Assembly (NCBI RefSeq): GCF_002954265.1 | Contig: NZ_PPSL01000007.1 | Span: forward strand, 62,001-126,000 | Reading direction: 5' to 3' | From: Flavipsychrobacter stenotrophus | GTDB taxonomy: Bacteria; Bacteroidota; Bacteroidia; Chitinophagales; Chitinophagaceae | DNA length: 64,000 nt | Part shown: in pieces, positions 43,725 to 52,889 of the stretch | How the letters are laid out: each line of letters opens with the position of its first letter | Numbering within the stretch: position 1 is the stretch's first letter | Notes under the pieces: model-generated | The model's input: the letters and a program-made list of their open reading frames with translations, nothing else | What the model was told of the DNA's origin: nothing | The model's database searches: none | Program-made: the position numbers and the translations under genes

Positions 43725-43756
43725 CAAAGATAATCGCAATTGAACATTTTATTCAA
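43725..43756 (-). promoter_or_regulatory. Bacteroidota-type promoter of the ftsE-like gene
   Basis: On the minus strand TTG (43756-43754), 21-nt spacer, TATCTTTG (43732-43725): full match to the -7 TAnnTTTG box with a -33 TTG. It lies 16 bp before the start codon. Confidence 0.65.
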
Positions 43757-43781
43757 CACAATTTTCCCCATGTTCTGTTAA

Positions 43782-43813
43782 TAAAAACGGCCGCCATTTC
43801 GGTGGCGGCCGTT
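43782..43813 (-). terminator. Rho-independent terminator of the M43 protease gene
   Basis: Perfect 11-bp GC-rich stem AACGGCCGCCA / TGGCGGCCGTT with a 6-nt loop; followed on the minus strand by a T-run. It ends 23 bp after the protease stop codon. Confidence 0.9.
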
Positions 43814-43835
43814 AGTGAAATTTCGCTCTAAGCTA

Positions 43836-46112
43836 TTAATAAACAACCAGTTTCTGCGTCTTAGTCAAACCGCCCGTTGTAGTCTGTACCATATAGATAC
43901 CTTGTACCTGTATGTAAGACTGTGGTATCTCTATACGAGCTTCGCTGCCCACTATTGGCTGGCTTGTCTTGTAGATAACCTTACCTGCTATGTCTGATAC
44001 AGTTACTTCGGCCACAGTGTTTGCAGCATCTTTAACTACTACAAATGCGTTACCGCTTGTAGGGTTAGGAACAACTACTGCATCCAGGTTGCCCATTACA
44101 ACGTTATCGACGCCGGCAGGGTTAGGGCTGAAGTTCAACCTGTCGAGGTAGAAATTGTTACCTGTGCTGATCTCATAACCATTATGGTCTACACCAGGCA
44201 GGTAACGGAAACGGAATACTACATAAGAACCACGTGCAGCTGTAGGTATGGAGATCGATTTAGCAACCCAGTCGGCATTGCTTACCGGAACATATGGAGT
44301 AGATATAGCCCCCTTGTTCAGGAGCTCGCCCTTAGCCAATACTTTAAGTGTTGTCCAGGTCTTAGCTTTATCTACAGAATAAGAAATGATCATTGTATCT
44401 GTGATATCCAATGAATTACTAGAACGTGAAGCACCCGTGGTGAAGAAGTTCATGTTGCAGTTACCAGATGCCATTGCAGTGAGATCTACAGCAGGGCTGA
44501 AGAAATCATCATAGTCACCTTTAGGCATACCAGTAGGAGGATAAATGCCAAGCATAGGATTAACACGGCTATCAAAACCGTTGTACTTCATAGAATGGTT
44601 GTCATAAAAACCGTTATACGCATGCTCCCATTTGAACTCGTTATCGTAGTAATTAAATGTTGGCCATTTAGCCAGTGTTTCATCAGGGTTGAACTCTTCA
44701 ACAATGTTAGATGCCGGTGTGGCATTGGCATCAGTAACGAAAACTGACTTATCGAATATCACTGTGGTATCTCCGCTGTGGTTACCGGTAGCTTTCATAG
44801 TTATGTTCACCCATCCACCATCGGTAAATGCATTATTTACAAAACTTGAAAACGTTGGGTTAGCGATAGTAGTTGTTGGCGTAGTTGCGCCATTAGAGAA
44901 TGACCATACGAGGCTGGTAACGGTATCATTCCATGTCTTGTTAGTAAACCTCAATTGTGTGCCGGGGCAGGTAAACATCTGCAGGCGAGTTGAGTAAGTA
45001 CTATTGAATTCAGGAATTGGTTTAAGATCGGGCCTTGCTGCCAATGCACCTGTATACAAAAGGTTGGTATCATTCCAAAGATGGTTTCTACCAGCAACCG
45101 AGGCATTCAATGTAGCATGCATACGCTCAACTTGTCCTTTTGTGAACATCTTGGAACAATAAGTATAGTCCATGATATTCTCAGAGTTAGTTGTATCAGG
45201 GTAGTTGACCAAAGAGTCGAGACCAGCCATATTAGGATAGATCTTGAAGTAGTTATGTGCACAAGCAGTATCATATAATGCTGCCGGGGTGCAACCTGTA
45301 ACATTATGGCCCAAAGTTGGCGGGGTATCATCTACGTTATCACTACCACCATCGGCACAGCTTCCGGCGCCGGCGCTGTTATTACTACCCCATGGGTGAT
45401 CGAGAAAGAAGCAATGACCTATTTCATGATTCAGTGTATTATCGTTTACTATGTAGTCGTACAATGAGATTACACCATCATAATATGGAATAACATCAGC
45501 GGTAGGTGGCTGATATGCATAAGCCGCTGCACCCGTGTGCGCACCACTGAACTTATTGATGAACCACAGATTAAGGTAAGAAGACGGAGACCAGTCATCG
45601 TATTTAGCCTTATCGCCTCCATTGCTGGCCAGGTAAGTTCTGTGACGAGTTATGCCGTGTGTTGGATTGCCCAACGGATCTTTGGTAGCAAGATGCAACC
45701 TTATATGCGGATTACCTATGTACTTTTTGAATGGTTCAATAACAGTAGCTGTATCAGAGTTTTGCTTTGCAAATACAATATTCCAGGTTTTCACCGCATC
45801 AAACACTGTATTATCGGTCATGTACTCAACGCCGTAGTCATGAACAATATGCACTACCACCGGAATATCATACCAGAAGTTAGCGCTGTCGGTCATATCA
45901 GTAGTAGTGGACTTTTTAGCCATCCTGCTGTAGTCAATGTGCTTCAGCGCTTCTGCGATCTGTTTGTTCAGATCTGCTTCACGAATCAATATTTCAGGAT
46001 GAGCTGCCAATATTTCTTTGCGCGCCTCGTCTGTATGGCAATGTTGTTGTCCATAACTAAGTCCTGACAACAGCATGGCTGTTAGAGAAAAAAATAAAGA
46101 TTTTTTGTTCAT
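43836..46112 (-). CDS. M43-family zinc metalloprotease with T9SS sorting domain
   Basis: A 758-aa secreted protease. Signal peptide MNKKSLFFSLTAMLLSGLSYGQ, then a propeptide-like helix (EARKEILAAHPEILIREADLNKQI). The pappalysin (M43) domain spans about 75-330: zinc site LNHEIGHCFFLDHPWG (HExxHxxxxxH, near residue 225), the Cys-rich CADGGSDNVDDTPPT and the Met-turn ENIMDYTYCSKMFT. About 380-470 is a PKD-like domain (TLVWSFSNGATTPTTTIANP), 480-650 a jelly-roll-like domain, and the last 75 residues a T9SS type A tail (VVPNPTSGNAFVVV...IYMVQTTTGGLTKTQKLVVY). It is expected to be exported by T9SS and to degrade extracellular protein. Confidence 0.93.
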   Translation of the reverse strand: MNKKSLFFSLTAMLLSGLSYGQQHCHTDEARKEILAAHPEILIREADLNKQIAEALKHIDYSRMAKKSTTTDMTDSANFWYDIPVVVHIVHDYGVEYMTDNTVFDAVKTWNIVFAKQNSDTATVIEPFKKYIGNPHIRLHLATKDPLGNPTHGITRHRTYLASNGGDKAKYDDWSPSSYLNLWFINKFSGAHTGAAAYAYQPPTADVIPYYDGVISLYDYIVNDNTLNHEIGHCFFLDHPWGSNNSAGAGSCADGGSDNVDDTPPTLGHNVTGCTPAALYDTACAHNYFKIYPNMAGLDSLVNYPDTTNSENIMDYTYCSKMFTKGQVERMHATLNASVAGRNHLWNDTNLLYTGALAARPDLKPIPEFNSTYSTRLQMFTCPGTQLRFTNKTWNDTVTSLVWSFSNGATTPTTTIANPTFSSFVNNAFTDGGWVNITMKATGNHSGDTTVIFDKSVFVTDANATPASNIVEEFNPDETLAKWPTFNYYDNEFKWEHAYNGFYDNHSMKYNGFDSRVNPMLGIYPPTGMPKGDYDDFFSPAVDLTAMASGNCNMNFFTTGASRSSNSLDITDTMIISYSVDKAKTWTTLKVLAKGELLNKGAISTPYVPVSNADWVAKSISIPTAARGSYVVFRFRYLPGVDHNGYEISTGNNFYLDRLNFSPNPAGVDNVVMGNLDAVVVPNPTSGNAFVVVKDAANTVAEVTVSDIAGKVIYKTSQPIVGSEARIEIPQSYIQVQGIYMVQTTTGGLTKTQKLVVY

Positions 46113-46132
46113 ATCTATTGCTTAGAGAGGGT

Positions 46133-46140
46133 CAAAGTTA
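46133..46140 (-). promoter_or_regulatory. TAnnTTTG -7 box of the M43 protease gene
   Basis: TAACTTTG on the minus strand, full consensus, 20 bp before the ATG at 46112. No clear -33 TTG. Confidence 0.45.
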
Positions 46141-46276
46141 ATAAAAATATAAAAATGAGGAGTTTTAATTTTTTAACTTCTAAATAGGAATAATCTATTC
46201 ATTTTCAGGGATAATAGGAGTGGCAATTGGCCCGGTCGATGGCAGTTGGTTGGGGGATTAAGCTGTGACTGAGGTG

Positions 46277-46486
46277 GGAGTTCGCAAGGAGACGCTTGCA
46301 GGCGAAAGGACGAAGCGGACGCTTCGGACCAATGAAACATACAAAACGAATAAGTCCCGATGCGCCGGTCTGGAGACCGGCAGCCGCAAGGACGTAGTCA
46401 GAGACTAGGCCCAGCATAAGGGGGAGGAGTTCGCAAGCGAGACGCTTGCATGGGTGAGGACGAAACGGACGCTTTGACCAGTGCAG
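46277..46486. repeat. Repeat cluster: imperfect direct repeats around REP-like hairpins
   Basis: In the 576-bp gap between two T9SS-substrate genes, GGAGTTCGCAAG...GAGACGCTTGCA...GGACGAA.CGGACGCTT occurs twice (46277-46335 and 46426-46486, 149 bp apart). Between them are the 46340-46359 copy of the 20-bp repeat also found upstream of fadE, the palindrome CCGGTCTGGAGACCGG (46365-46380) and GGACGTAGTCAGAGACTAGG (46390-46409), which corresponds to the reverse of the 24099-24121 block. No gene is supported in this gap. Confidence 0.7.
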
Positions 46487-46688
46487 GACGGAGAAAAGAG
46501 CACAGAGCAGCAATCCAGGCTTAGCGGCATATAACAAGGGCGGGCCGCAAATGCGACCCGATGACTGTTGGCTGGGAGGCTCAACAGCGGCAAATGATGC
46601 CTCAAAAAGAGTTAAGGTACGCTAATCCGCAAGATCATCAATCAGTCATTCTATAGAAAATTGGGCATTTGGGATGTCTGGTCCAATG

Positions 46689-47996
46689 TTATAGTTTCAC
46701 AAACTTGCTTGTTTCTTTGTTGTTGACAAATACAAAATACACTCCGGCATTGAAATTGGCAATACTGACCTGAATTTTGTCCGAGTGATAATGACTGCTG
46801 TATACGATCTTCCCTTTAATGTCGGTAATCTTTAACTCTCTGATTGTCTCGGTTGAGCTTATGGAAAGTGTTGTATTTGCCGGATTGGGGTATATGCCCA
46901 CATGTACTTGCGAGACTACCGGCACTACAGCAGATATAGGTGCAGGCGTAACTTTCCGAACGCAGAAATTGACCTCGTCACAAAAGTAGAAGTTTCCAAG
47001 CGAGTCCATTGCCATATCGTTCGGCCACCTTATTTCCGCATTAATGGCAAGTCCGCCATCTCCACTAAAGCCGGCCGACCCTGTGCCAACCATCGTGGAA
47101 ATAATACCTGATGTGTTTATCACACGAATACGACTATTGTCACAGTCAGATATGTATATGTTCCCGGACGTATCAATAAAAAGTCCTCCAGGGCGAGCTA
47201 TGTGGGCCGCTGAAGCAGGTCCTCCATCTCCGTAGAAGCCAGAGCTACCAGTTCCGGCAAATGTGGTGATAATACCTGAAGTATCCACTTTACGAATTAC
47301 ATTATTAAAATAATCACAAAAATAAATGTTTCCTACTTTATCCGTTTTAATGTCATCAACCAGTTGAATCTCAGCCAAAGTTGCAGCGCCACCGTCGCCG
47401 CTATAGCCCGCAACTCCAGTCCCTGCAAATGTTGTTATAATGCCGGAGGTATCTACTTTACGAATGTGATTTGTATACTGGTCTGGGATATACACATTGC
47501 CAACATTATCTACACCAATTCCATATGGAGAAGAAATCGCAGCGGCTGTTGCCGGCCCACCATCACCACTATATCCGCTTGATCCGTTACCCGCAAAAGT
47601 GGTGATGATTCCAGCTGCGTCTATCTTGCGCACCCGTGAAGAGTGCATTTCAGATACGTAGAGGCTGGTTCCAAACATTACCAATTCGGCAGGGCCATCT
47701 ATACCGGCTGCAGTGGCGGGGCCACCATCACCCGAATACCCACCTCCATTACCGGCAAACGTAGTAATAATACCGCTTGTATCTATTTTTCGTATCCTGT
47801 TGTTTGAGTAATCTGAAATATACATATTCCCCACTGCATCCATTGTGATGCCGAATGTTTCAGTCATTGTTGCAGCGGAAGCGGGGCCGCCGTCTCCGCT
47901 AAAACCAGAAACGGTTCCAACACCTGCTATGGTAGTGATAATCTGGGCTTTTGCAAAAAAAGGGATTAGAAAAATCATAATACATAAGTTCTTCAT
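46689..47996 (-). CDS. NHL-repeat secreted protein with T9SS sorting domain
   Basis: A 435-aa protein with signal peptide MKNLCIMIFLIPFFAKA. Six NHL-type units of about 57 residues follow, each with the phrase DTSGIITTFAGNG..GYSGDGGPATAA and a second half such as GIGVDNVGNVYIPDQYTNHIRKV, giving a likely six-bladed beta-propeller. The last 75 residues are a T9SS type A tail (VGIYPNPANTTLSISS...FNAGVYFVFVNNKETSKFVKL). Such propellers in secreted Bacteroidota proteins are usually binding scaffolds; no enzyme motif is seen. It lies in the same orientation as the M43 protease but is separated by a repeat cluster. Confidence 0.9.
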   Translation of the reverse strand: MKNLCIMIFLIPFFAKAQIITTIAGVGTVSGFSGDGGPASAATMTETFGITMDAVGNMYISDYSNNRIRKIDTSGIITTFAGNGGGYSGDGGPATAAGIDGPAELVMFGTSLYVSEMHSSRVRKIDAAGIITTFAGNGSSGYSGDGGPATAAAISSPYGIGVDNVGNVYIPDQYTNHIRKVDTSGIITTFAGTGVAGYSGDGGAATLAEIQLVDDIKTDKVGNIYFCDYFNNVIRKVDTSGIITTFAGTGSSGFYGDGGPASAAHIARPGGLFIDTSGNIYISDCDNSRIRVINTSGIISTMVGTGSAGFSGDGGLAINAEIRWPNDMAMDSLGNFYFCDEVNFCVRKVTPAPISAVVPVVSQVHVGIYPNPANTTLSISSTETIRELKITDIKGKIVYSSHYHSDKIQVSIANFNAGVYFVFVNNKETSKFVKL

Positions 47997-48155
47997 AGGG
48001 TTTGTTTAAACGAAGATAAAATATTTTTTAATTGAAAAATACTACATGTAATTTTAGCTTTACAAGTAACGTTGTCTCGTCACTGATATTGTGAGGCCTT
48101 CTGAAGACAATTCCAAATGAACAGCACTGCAACAGTGAACGCCATGAGGACTATA

Positions 48156-48193
48156 AAAAGCGAGAGCGCAGAAAAATCTGCGCTCTCGCTTTT
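48156..48193 (-). terminator. Strong terminator of the alpha-oxoamine synthase gene
   Basis: Perfect 17-bp stem AAAAGCGAGAGCGCAGA / TCTGCGCTCTCGCTTTT with a four-A loop. On the minus strand the right end continues in T, fitting termination of the gene ending at 48247. Confidence 0.92.
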
Positions 48194-48246
48194 ATATTTG
48201 AACTTTTAATGTAGTCTATTTACTTTATACTAACGACTATGTACTA

Positions 48247-49497
48247 CTATGCAAACACCCCTACGTTGGGCATTTCCTGAGGGTATAGTTTGTTTTCGAG
48301 TTTGCTGCGAACGGCATCGAATGCTGCCAATGTTTCGTCGATATCCTGATCGGTATGGGCTGCAGTAGGTATGATACGCAGTTCAATCTGTCCCTTAGGG
48401 ATAACAGGATAAACAACTACAGAGCAGAAGATATCGTGGTTCTCACGCATATCGCAGGTAAGCTGAACGGCATCGTACAGGCCACCCTTCATGAATACAG
48501 GTGTTACCGGAGTGTTGGTTGTGCCCAGATCGAAACCTCTGTCGCGGAAACCCTGCTGCAGACGACGAACGTTGTGCCACAGTTTTTCGCGCAGTTCAGG
48601 CCTGTCGCGGAGTAATTCAAGACGCTTAAGGTTACCTACCACAAATGCCATTGGTAATGACTTAGCGTATATCTGCGAGCGCATGTTGTAGCGCATGAAG
48701 GTCAGTATCTTTTTATCAGCAGCAAGGAAACCACCTATGCTGGCCATAGACTTAGCGAATGTAGAGAAGTATACATCGATACCGTCTATACAATTCTGCT
48801 CGTCGCCTATTCCTGCACCACGGCTACCCATGGTACCGAAACCATGTGCATCATCTACAAACAAACGGAATTCATATTGATCTCTCAGCGCAATGATATC
48901 CTTGATAGCACCCTGGTTGCCGCTCATACCAAATACACCTTCTGTGATCACCATAATACCACCGCCGGTCTTCTTTACCATTTCGGTAGCACGTGCCAGC
49001 TGCTTTTCGCAATCAGCAATATCATTGTGCTTGTATACATAACGATGACTAGGTATCATACGCAGACCATCAATGATACATGCATGTGATTCCGCATCGT
49101 AAACAACTACATCGTGACGGCCACAAAGTGTATCAATAGCAGATACCATACCCTGGTAACCAAAGTTGAACAACATAGCATCTTCCTTACCAACAAATAC
49201 AGCCAGTTCTTTCTCTAACTGAAGGTGGTAGTCAGAGTTTCCACTCATCATACGCGCACCCATTGGAGAAGCAAGGCCAAATTTAGCCGCTGCATCAGCA
49301 TCAGCCTTTCTTACCTCGGGGTGGTTAGCCAGGCCCAAGTAGTTGTTAAGGCTCCAAACAATTTTCTCCTTACCATTAAACTTCATGCGGTTTCCGATCT
49401 CTCCTTCCAGCTTAGGGAATGCGAAATAGTTTGGCGCTTTTTCTGCGTAGTCCCCGATAGGACCCAGCCTGTTTGCAAATTTGGCAAAAATATCCAT
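48247..49497 (-). CDS. Alpha-oxoamine synthase family PLP enzyme (KBL/BioF/SPT-like)
   Basis: A 416-aa fold-type I PLP enzyme. Motifs of the alpha-oxoamine synthases: WSLNNYLGLANHPEV, GARMMSGNSDYHLQLEKELA, DAESHACIIDGLRM (His stacking on PLP), FVDDAHGFGTMGSRGAG (Asp/His), and the Schiff-base lysine in FSTFAKSMASIGGF. The family joins an amino acid and an acyl-CoA with loss of CO2: glycine C-acetyltransferase, 8-amino-7-oxononanoate synthase or serine palmitoyltransferase. The N-terminal MDIFAKFANRLGPIGDYAEKAPNYF and the final PQEMPNVG tail match a version common in Bacteroidota, where a sphingolipid role (serine palmitoyltransferase) is plausible, but motifs do not decide between the three. 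Monocistronic. Confidence 0.88.
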   Translation of the reverse strand: MDIFAKFANRLGPIGDYAEKAPNYFAFPKLEGEIGNRMKFNGKEKIVWSLNNYLGLANHPEVRKADADAAAKFGLASPMGARMMSGNSDYHLQLEKELAVFVGKEDAMLFNFGYQGMVSAIDTLCGRHDVVVYDAESHACIIDGLRMIPSHRYVYKHNDIADCEKQLARATEMVKKTGGGIMVITEGVFGMSGNQGAIKDIIALRDQYEFRLFVDDAHGFGTMGSRGAGIGDEQNCIDGIDVYFSTFAKSMASIGGFLAADKKILTFMRYNMRSQIYAKSLPMAFVVGNLKRLELLRDRPELREKLWHNVRRLQQGFRDRGFDLGTTNTPVTPVFMKGGLYDAVQLTCDMRENHDIFCSVVVYPVIPKGQIELRIIPTAAHTDQDIDETLAAFDAVRSKLENKLYPQEMPNVGVFA

Positions 49498-49648
49498 GTT
49501 CTATTATTTAATTTACTAATTTAAAAATCTTAGCAAAAGCAAAGCGATCTGTTGAAAATCAAAAAATATGCTCTACTTGCAATTACCGGAAAAATATCCG
49601 AACATTTGCGCAGCGAAATTAATAAAAATATAACTGCCTGTTCATTAC

Positions 49649-49656
49649 TAATTTTG
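49649..49656 (+). promoter_or_regulatory. TAnnTTTG -7 box upstream of the PafA gene
   Basis: TAATTTTG, full consensus, 24 bp before the ATG at 49681; the -33 region lacks TTG. Confidence 0.45.
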
Positions 49657-49680
49657 CACATTTGTTACTAAACTGTATTA

Positions 49681-51312
49681 ATGAAACGTTATTTCTTAGC
49701 AATTCCGGCATTTTTCATAGCATTTCAGACCATTGCGAAGCAACCAACCAAGGTAACAAGGCCCAAACTGGTGGTGGGAATAGTAATTGACCAGATGCGC
49801 TGGGACTACCTGTACCGGTTTAACGACCAATACGGAAAAGGTGGTTTTAAGCGGCTGATGAAAGATGGTTTTAACTGCCAGAATACCATGATCAATTACC
49901 TGCCGTCTTACACAGCCCCGGGGCATTCGTGCATTTATACCGGATCTGTACCCTCTATACATGGGATAGCCGCTAATGACTGGTACGACAATTTCACGGG
50001 CAAGAAAATGTATTGCACGGATGATACTGTAAGGGAAATAAATAATGGTATTGTTGGCGATACGTCTATGAGTCCGCGCAACCTGCTGACCACAACCATT
50101 ACGGATGAGCTTAGGCTGGCCACCAATTTTCGCAGCAAAGTATATGGCATATCTATAAAAGACCGAGGCGCTATATTGCCGGCAGGACACCTGGCCAATG
50201 GCGCTTACTGGCTGGATGATACCACGGGCAGCTTTTGCAGCAGTACCTATTATAAGAATACCAACCCCACATGGCTACAAGCATTTAATAAAAGAAAAGT
50301 TGCGGACAGCCTGATAAAACTTACGTGGACACTACTCGACCCGACCAATAAGATCTACACGCAAAGCCTTGCTGACGATAACAAATATGAAGGGAAATTT
50401 AAGGGAGAGGGTGCGCCCATATTTCCGCACGACCTAAATAAATTAAGAGGAAAGGATAGGTACAATTCTTTTAAAGCTACAGCGGGCGGTAATTACCTGA
50501 CCCTGCAAATGGCGATGGCCTGCAGAGATGGAGAAAAGCTTGGCGAAGGTGAAGAAACAGATTTCCTGGCAGTGAGTTTTTCGAGTACTGACTATACCGG
50601 CCATCAGTTCAGTCCGAACTCTATGGAAGTGGAAGATGCTTATCTGCGGCTGGATATGGACCTGGCTACCCTACTCGACTATCTTGACGAGACCGTTGGT
50701 AAGGGTGACTATACCGTTTTCCTTACCGCAGATCATGGCGCGGCACATAATCCGCAGTTCCTTATAGACAATGGTGTGCCGGCGGGCTTTGTGGATCAAG
50801 ATTATAAAAAAGACCTCAATACCTACCTTGATGGTATCTATGGTCAAAAAGATATCATAAAACATTTTACCAATTACCAGTTTTATGTCAACGAGGCTGC
50901 GATAAAAAGTGCTAATCTAGACAGGGGTAAAGTAAGGGAAAGCATCGTTACCTACCTTAACACCAAACCTGAATTTCAGTATGTGGTGGATATGGAGAAC
51001 ATGAACCGAACGGCAGTACCTGAGCCAATACGCACCATGCTGGTAAATGGTTACTACCGGGGCCGAAGCGGCAGTATAGAGGTGGTACCTAATCCGGGAT
51101 GGTTTGAAGGACATAGCAAGACCGGCACCACCCATGGCACATGGAATCCGTATGACGCGCACATTCCGTTGCTTTGGTACGGCTGGGGTATTCCTAAAGG
51201 CGAGACGAATACTGTGGTGAATATGACAGACATATCGGCCACACTAGCGGCATTGCTGCACATACAGATGCCGAACGGGTGTATAGGGAAACCGATATTA
51301 ATGGCGAAATAG
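49681..51312 (+). CDS. pafA: PafA-type alkaline phosphatase
   Basis: A 543-aa secreted phosphatase with signal peptide MKRYFLAIPAFFIAFQTIA. It closely tracks the Elizabethkingia PafA enzyme (about 546 aa): first metal ligand Asp in VVGIVIDQMRWDYLYRF, nucleophile Thr78 in PSYTAPGHSCIYTG (Thr79 in PafA), the active-site Lys160 and Arg162 in ISIKDRGAILPAGH (Lys162/Arg164), and metal-binding AVSFSSTDYTGHQFSPNS, FLTADHGAAHNP and a late GTTHGTWNPYDAHIPLLWYG His. PafA is a calcium-activated, zinc-dependent phosphomonoesterase insensitive to inorganic phosphate, releasing phosphate in the periplasm. No pho-box was recognised. It stands alone, 80 bp ahead of a lipoprotein gene. Confidence 0.93.
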   Translation: MKRYFLAIPAFFIAFQTIAKQPTKVTRPKLVVGIVIDQMRWDYLYRFNDQYGKGGFKRLMKDGFNCQNTMINYLPSYTAPGHSCIYTGSVPSIHGIAANDWYDNFTGKKMYCTDDTVREINNGIVGDTSMSPRNLLTTTITDELRLATNFRSKVYGISIKDRGAILPAGHLANGAYWLDDTTGSFCSSTYYKNTNPTWLQAFNKRKVADSLIKLTWTLLDPTNKIYTQSLADDNKYEGKFKGEGAPIFPHDLNKLRGKDRYNSFKATAGGNYLTLQMAMACRDGEKLGEGEETDFLAVSFSSTDYTGHQFSPNSMEVEDAYLRLDMDLATLLDYLDETVGKGDYTVFLTADHGAAHNPQFLIDNGVPAGFVDQDYKKDLNTYLDGIYGQKDIIKHFTNYQFYVNEAAIKSANLDRGKVRESIVTYLNTKPEFQYVVDMENMNRTAVPEPIRTMLVNGYYRGRSGSIEVVPNPGWFEGHSKTGTTHGTWNPYDAHIPLLWYGWGIPKGETNTVVNMTDISATLAALLHIQMPNGCIGKPILMAK

Positions 51313-51392
51313 CTCAATGGCTGAATGGCTCAATTGAATTGCCAGTGTGGTCGTTTGGCAACAATTAATGATAAGGACAATTATTAACTCTT

Positions 51393-52877
51393 ATGTTTAT
51401 TAGTGACAGAGCAAATTTAAAACGGACTATTTCAGTTTTTATGCGGTGGCATGTCGTTGCTGCTGCGATCTTACTTGTGTCGTGTGGACAGGGTGCCGAG
51501 CATAAGGAGAGTAATGGTACGAGTGTGTCGAATCAATCTGCTAGTTATGATAATACGCTGTCGACCGGGGTTGTAAAGGACACCGTAGTTTGCAAAAATG
51601 ATGGGGCGCAGAGCTATGCGCTATACCTGCCCAAAGACTATAGGAGTAAAAAGGCATGGCCGTGCATCATCTTATTCGATGCGCATGCCCGCGGCGCACT
51701 GCCCTTGCGGATGTATAAGGATATCGCTGAAAAATATGGTTTTATACTAATTGGTTCCAATACATCTAAGAACGGCATTGCTGCAGAAGTAACTGATAAA
51801 ATTGTCAATACGCTGTGGAATGACATACACCAACGGCTGAATATTGATACCAGCCGCACTTACACCAGCGGATTCTCGGGCGGATCTAAAGTGGCGAGTA
51901 TGATTGCCACGAACCATGGTGGTATTGCAGGTGTAATAGGTTGTGCAGGAGGATTTCCTAATACGGGTCAAGCGGCACAACCAACGTTTGACTATTTCGG
52001 CATTGCAGGTAATTATGATTTTAATATGCCTGAGATGCTACAATTGGATAACTACCTGGATCAGAAAAAATCAACTCATTTTTTGCTTACCTGGCCGGGC
52101 ATTCACGCATGGGCGCCTGCAGAAGCGTTCAGAACCGGTGTACTCTGGATGACCGTAAATAGCATGAAAGCCCACCGGCTAAACCGCAACGACGCAGTAA
52201 TTGCGGACCTAATGATGGACCTGAACAAGCATATTAGCGAGGCTATATTAAAGAACGATGAGCTAACTGCTGTCCGATTGCTTAGCGGCACTGTTACCGT
52301 TCTGGAAGGGCTTACGGACGTGACGGGCTATAAAAAACAATTGGCTGCGCTTACCAATGGCGGCACCTATGCTTATTCATTGAAAGCAATGCAGCAGTTA
52401 CTGCAAAAAGAACAGGCTCAGTGCCAGGAGATGGCCGGGCAATTTACCGCTCAAAATGAACAATGGTGGGCAGATAAGATCACAGCGATCGACAAAGTGG
52501 CAACCCATACCAAGATGGTTCAGGAAGCTAATTCTAACAGACGGGTTTTGGCGTTCCTGGGGTTCATCAGCTACATGAATGTTTCCCGCGCCATATCAAC
52601 AGGAGATATGGTACATGCTGCCAGCCACCTTAAGATATTTAAGATGGCAGACCCTAGAAATCCGGACTGTAGCTATTTTGCGGCAATCGTAAGTATGAAA
52701 AACAAGGACACCAAAGCGGCAATAACCGCGCTCAATGAAGCGGCGGCGTTGGGTTATAGCGATGTAGAGCAACTAGCTGCCGAACCGGCATTTGATTCTT
52801 TACACAATGGTGCCGATTTCCAGAAGATCGTAGCATTGGTGAGGGATAATCATGATGGAAAATCGTTAGTTCATTGA
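51393..52877 (+). CDS. Alpha/beta-hydrolase-fold lipoprotein
   Basis: A 494-aa protein; the start may be the ATG at 51441 (MRWHVVAAAILLVSC), which gives a clean lipoprotein signal with Cys in LVSC-G. Residues about 70-270 resemble an esterase/dienelactone-hydrolase-like fold: SYALYLPKDYRSKKAWPCIILFDAHARG, and TYTSGFSGGSKVASMIA with the nucleophile elbow G-F-S-G-G; WPGIHAWAPAEAF supplies a His candidate. From about 290 the protein is helical and ends with a TPR-like module (AASHLKIFKMADP...AAITALNEAAALGYSDVEQL). Substrate unknown. It follows PafA by 80 bp on the same strand and may be cotranscribed. Confidence 0.78.
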   Translation: MFISDRANLKRTISVFMRWHVVAAAILLVSCGQGAEHKESNGTSVSNQSASYDNTLSTGVVKDTVVCKNDGAQSYALYLPKDYRSKKAWPCIILFDAHARGALPLRMYKDIAEKYGFILIGSNTSKNGIAAEVTDKIVNTLWNDIHQRLNIDTSRTYTSGFSGGSKVASMIATNHGGIAGVIGCAGGFPNTGQAAQPTFDYFGIAGNYDFNMPEMLQLDNYLDQKKSTHFLLTWPGIHAWAPAEAFRTGVLWMTVNSMKAHRLNRNDAVIADLMMDLNKHISEAILKNDELTAVRLLSGTVTVLEGLTDVTGYKKQLAALTNGGTYAYSLKAMQQLLQKEQAQCQEMAGQFTAQNEQWWADKITAIDKVATHTKMVQEANSNRRVLAFLGFISYMNVSRAISTGDMVHAASHLKIFKMADPRNPDCSYFAAIVSMKNKDTKAAITALNEAAALGYSDVEQLAAEPAFDSLHNGADFQKIVALVRDNHDGKSLVH

Positions 52878-52889
52878 TCTTAGGAACAT

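Noticed and set aside
46205-46605. Overlapping minus-strand ORFs with repeated KRLLANS/KRLACEL-like words in the gap between two T9SS genes
   Set aside because: They arise from translating the direct repeats and REP-like hairpins; no start context, conservation sign or domain.
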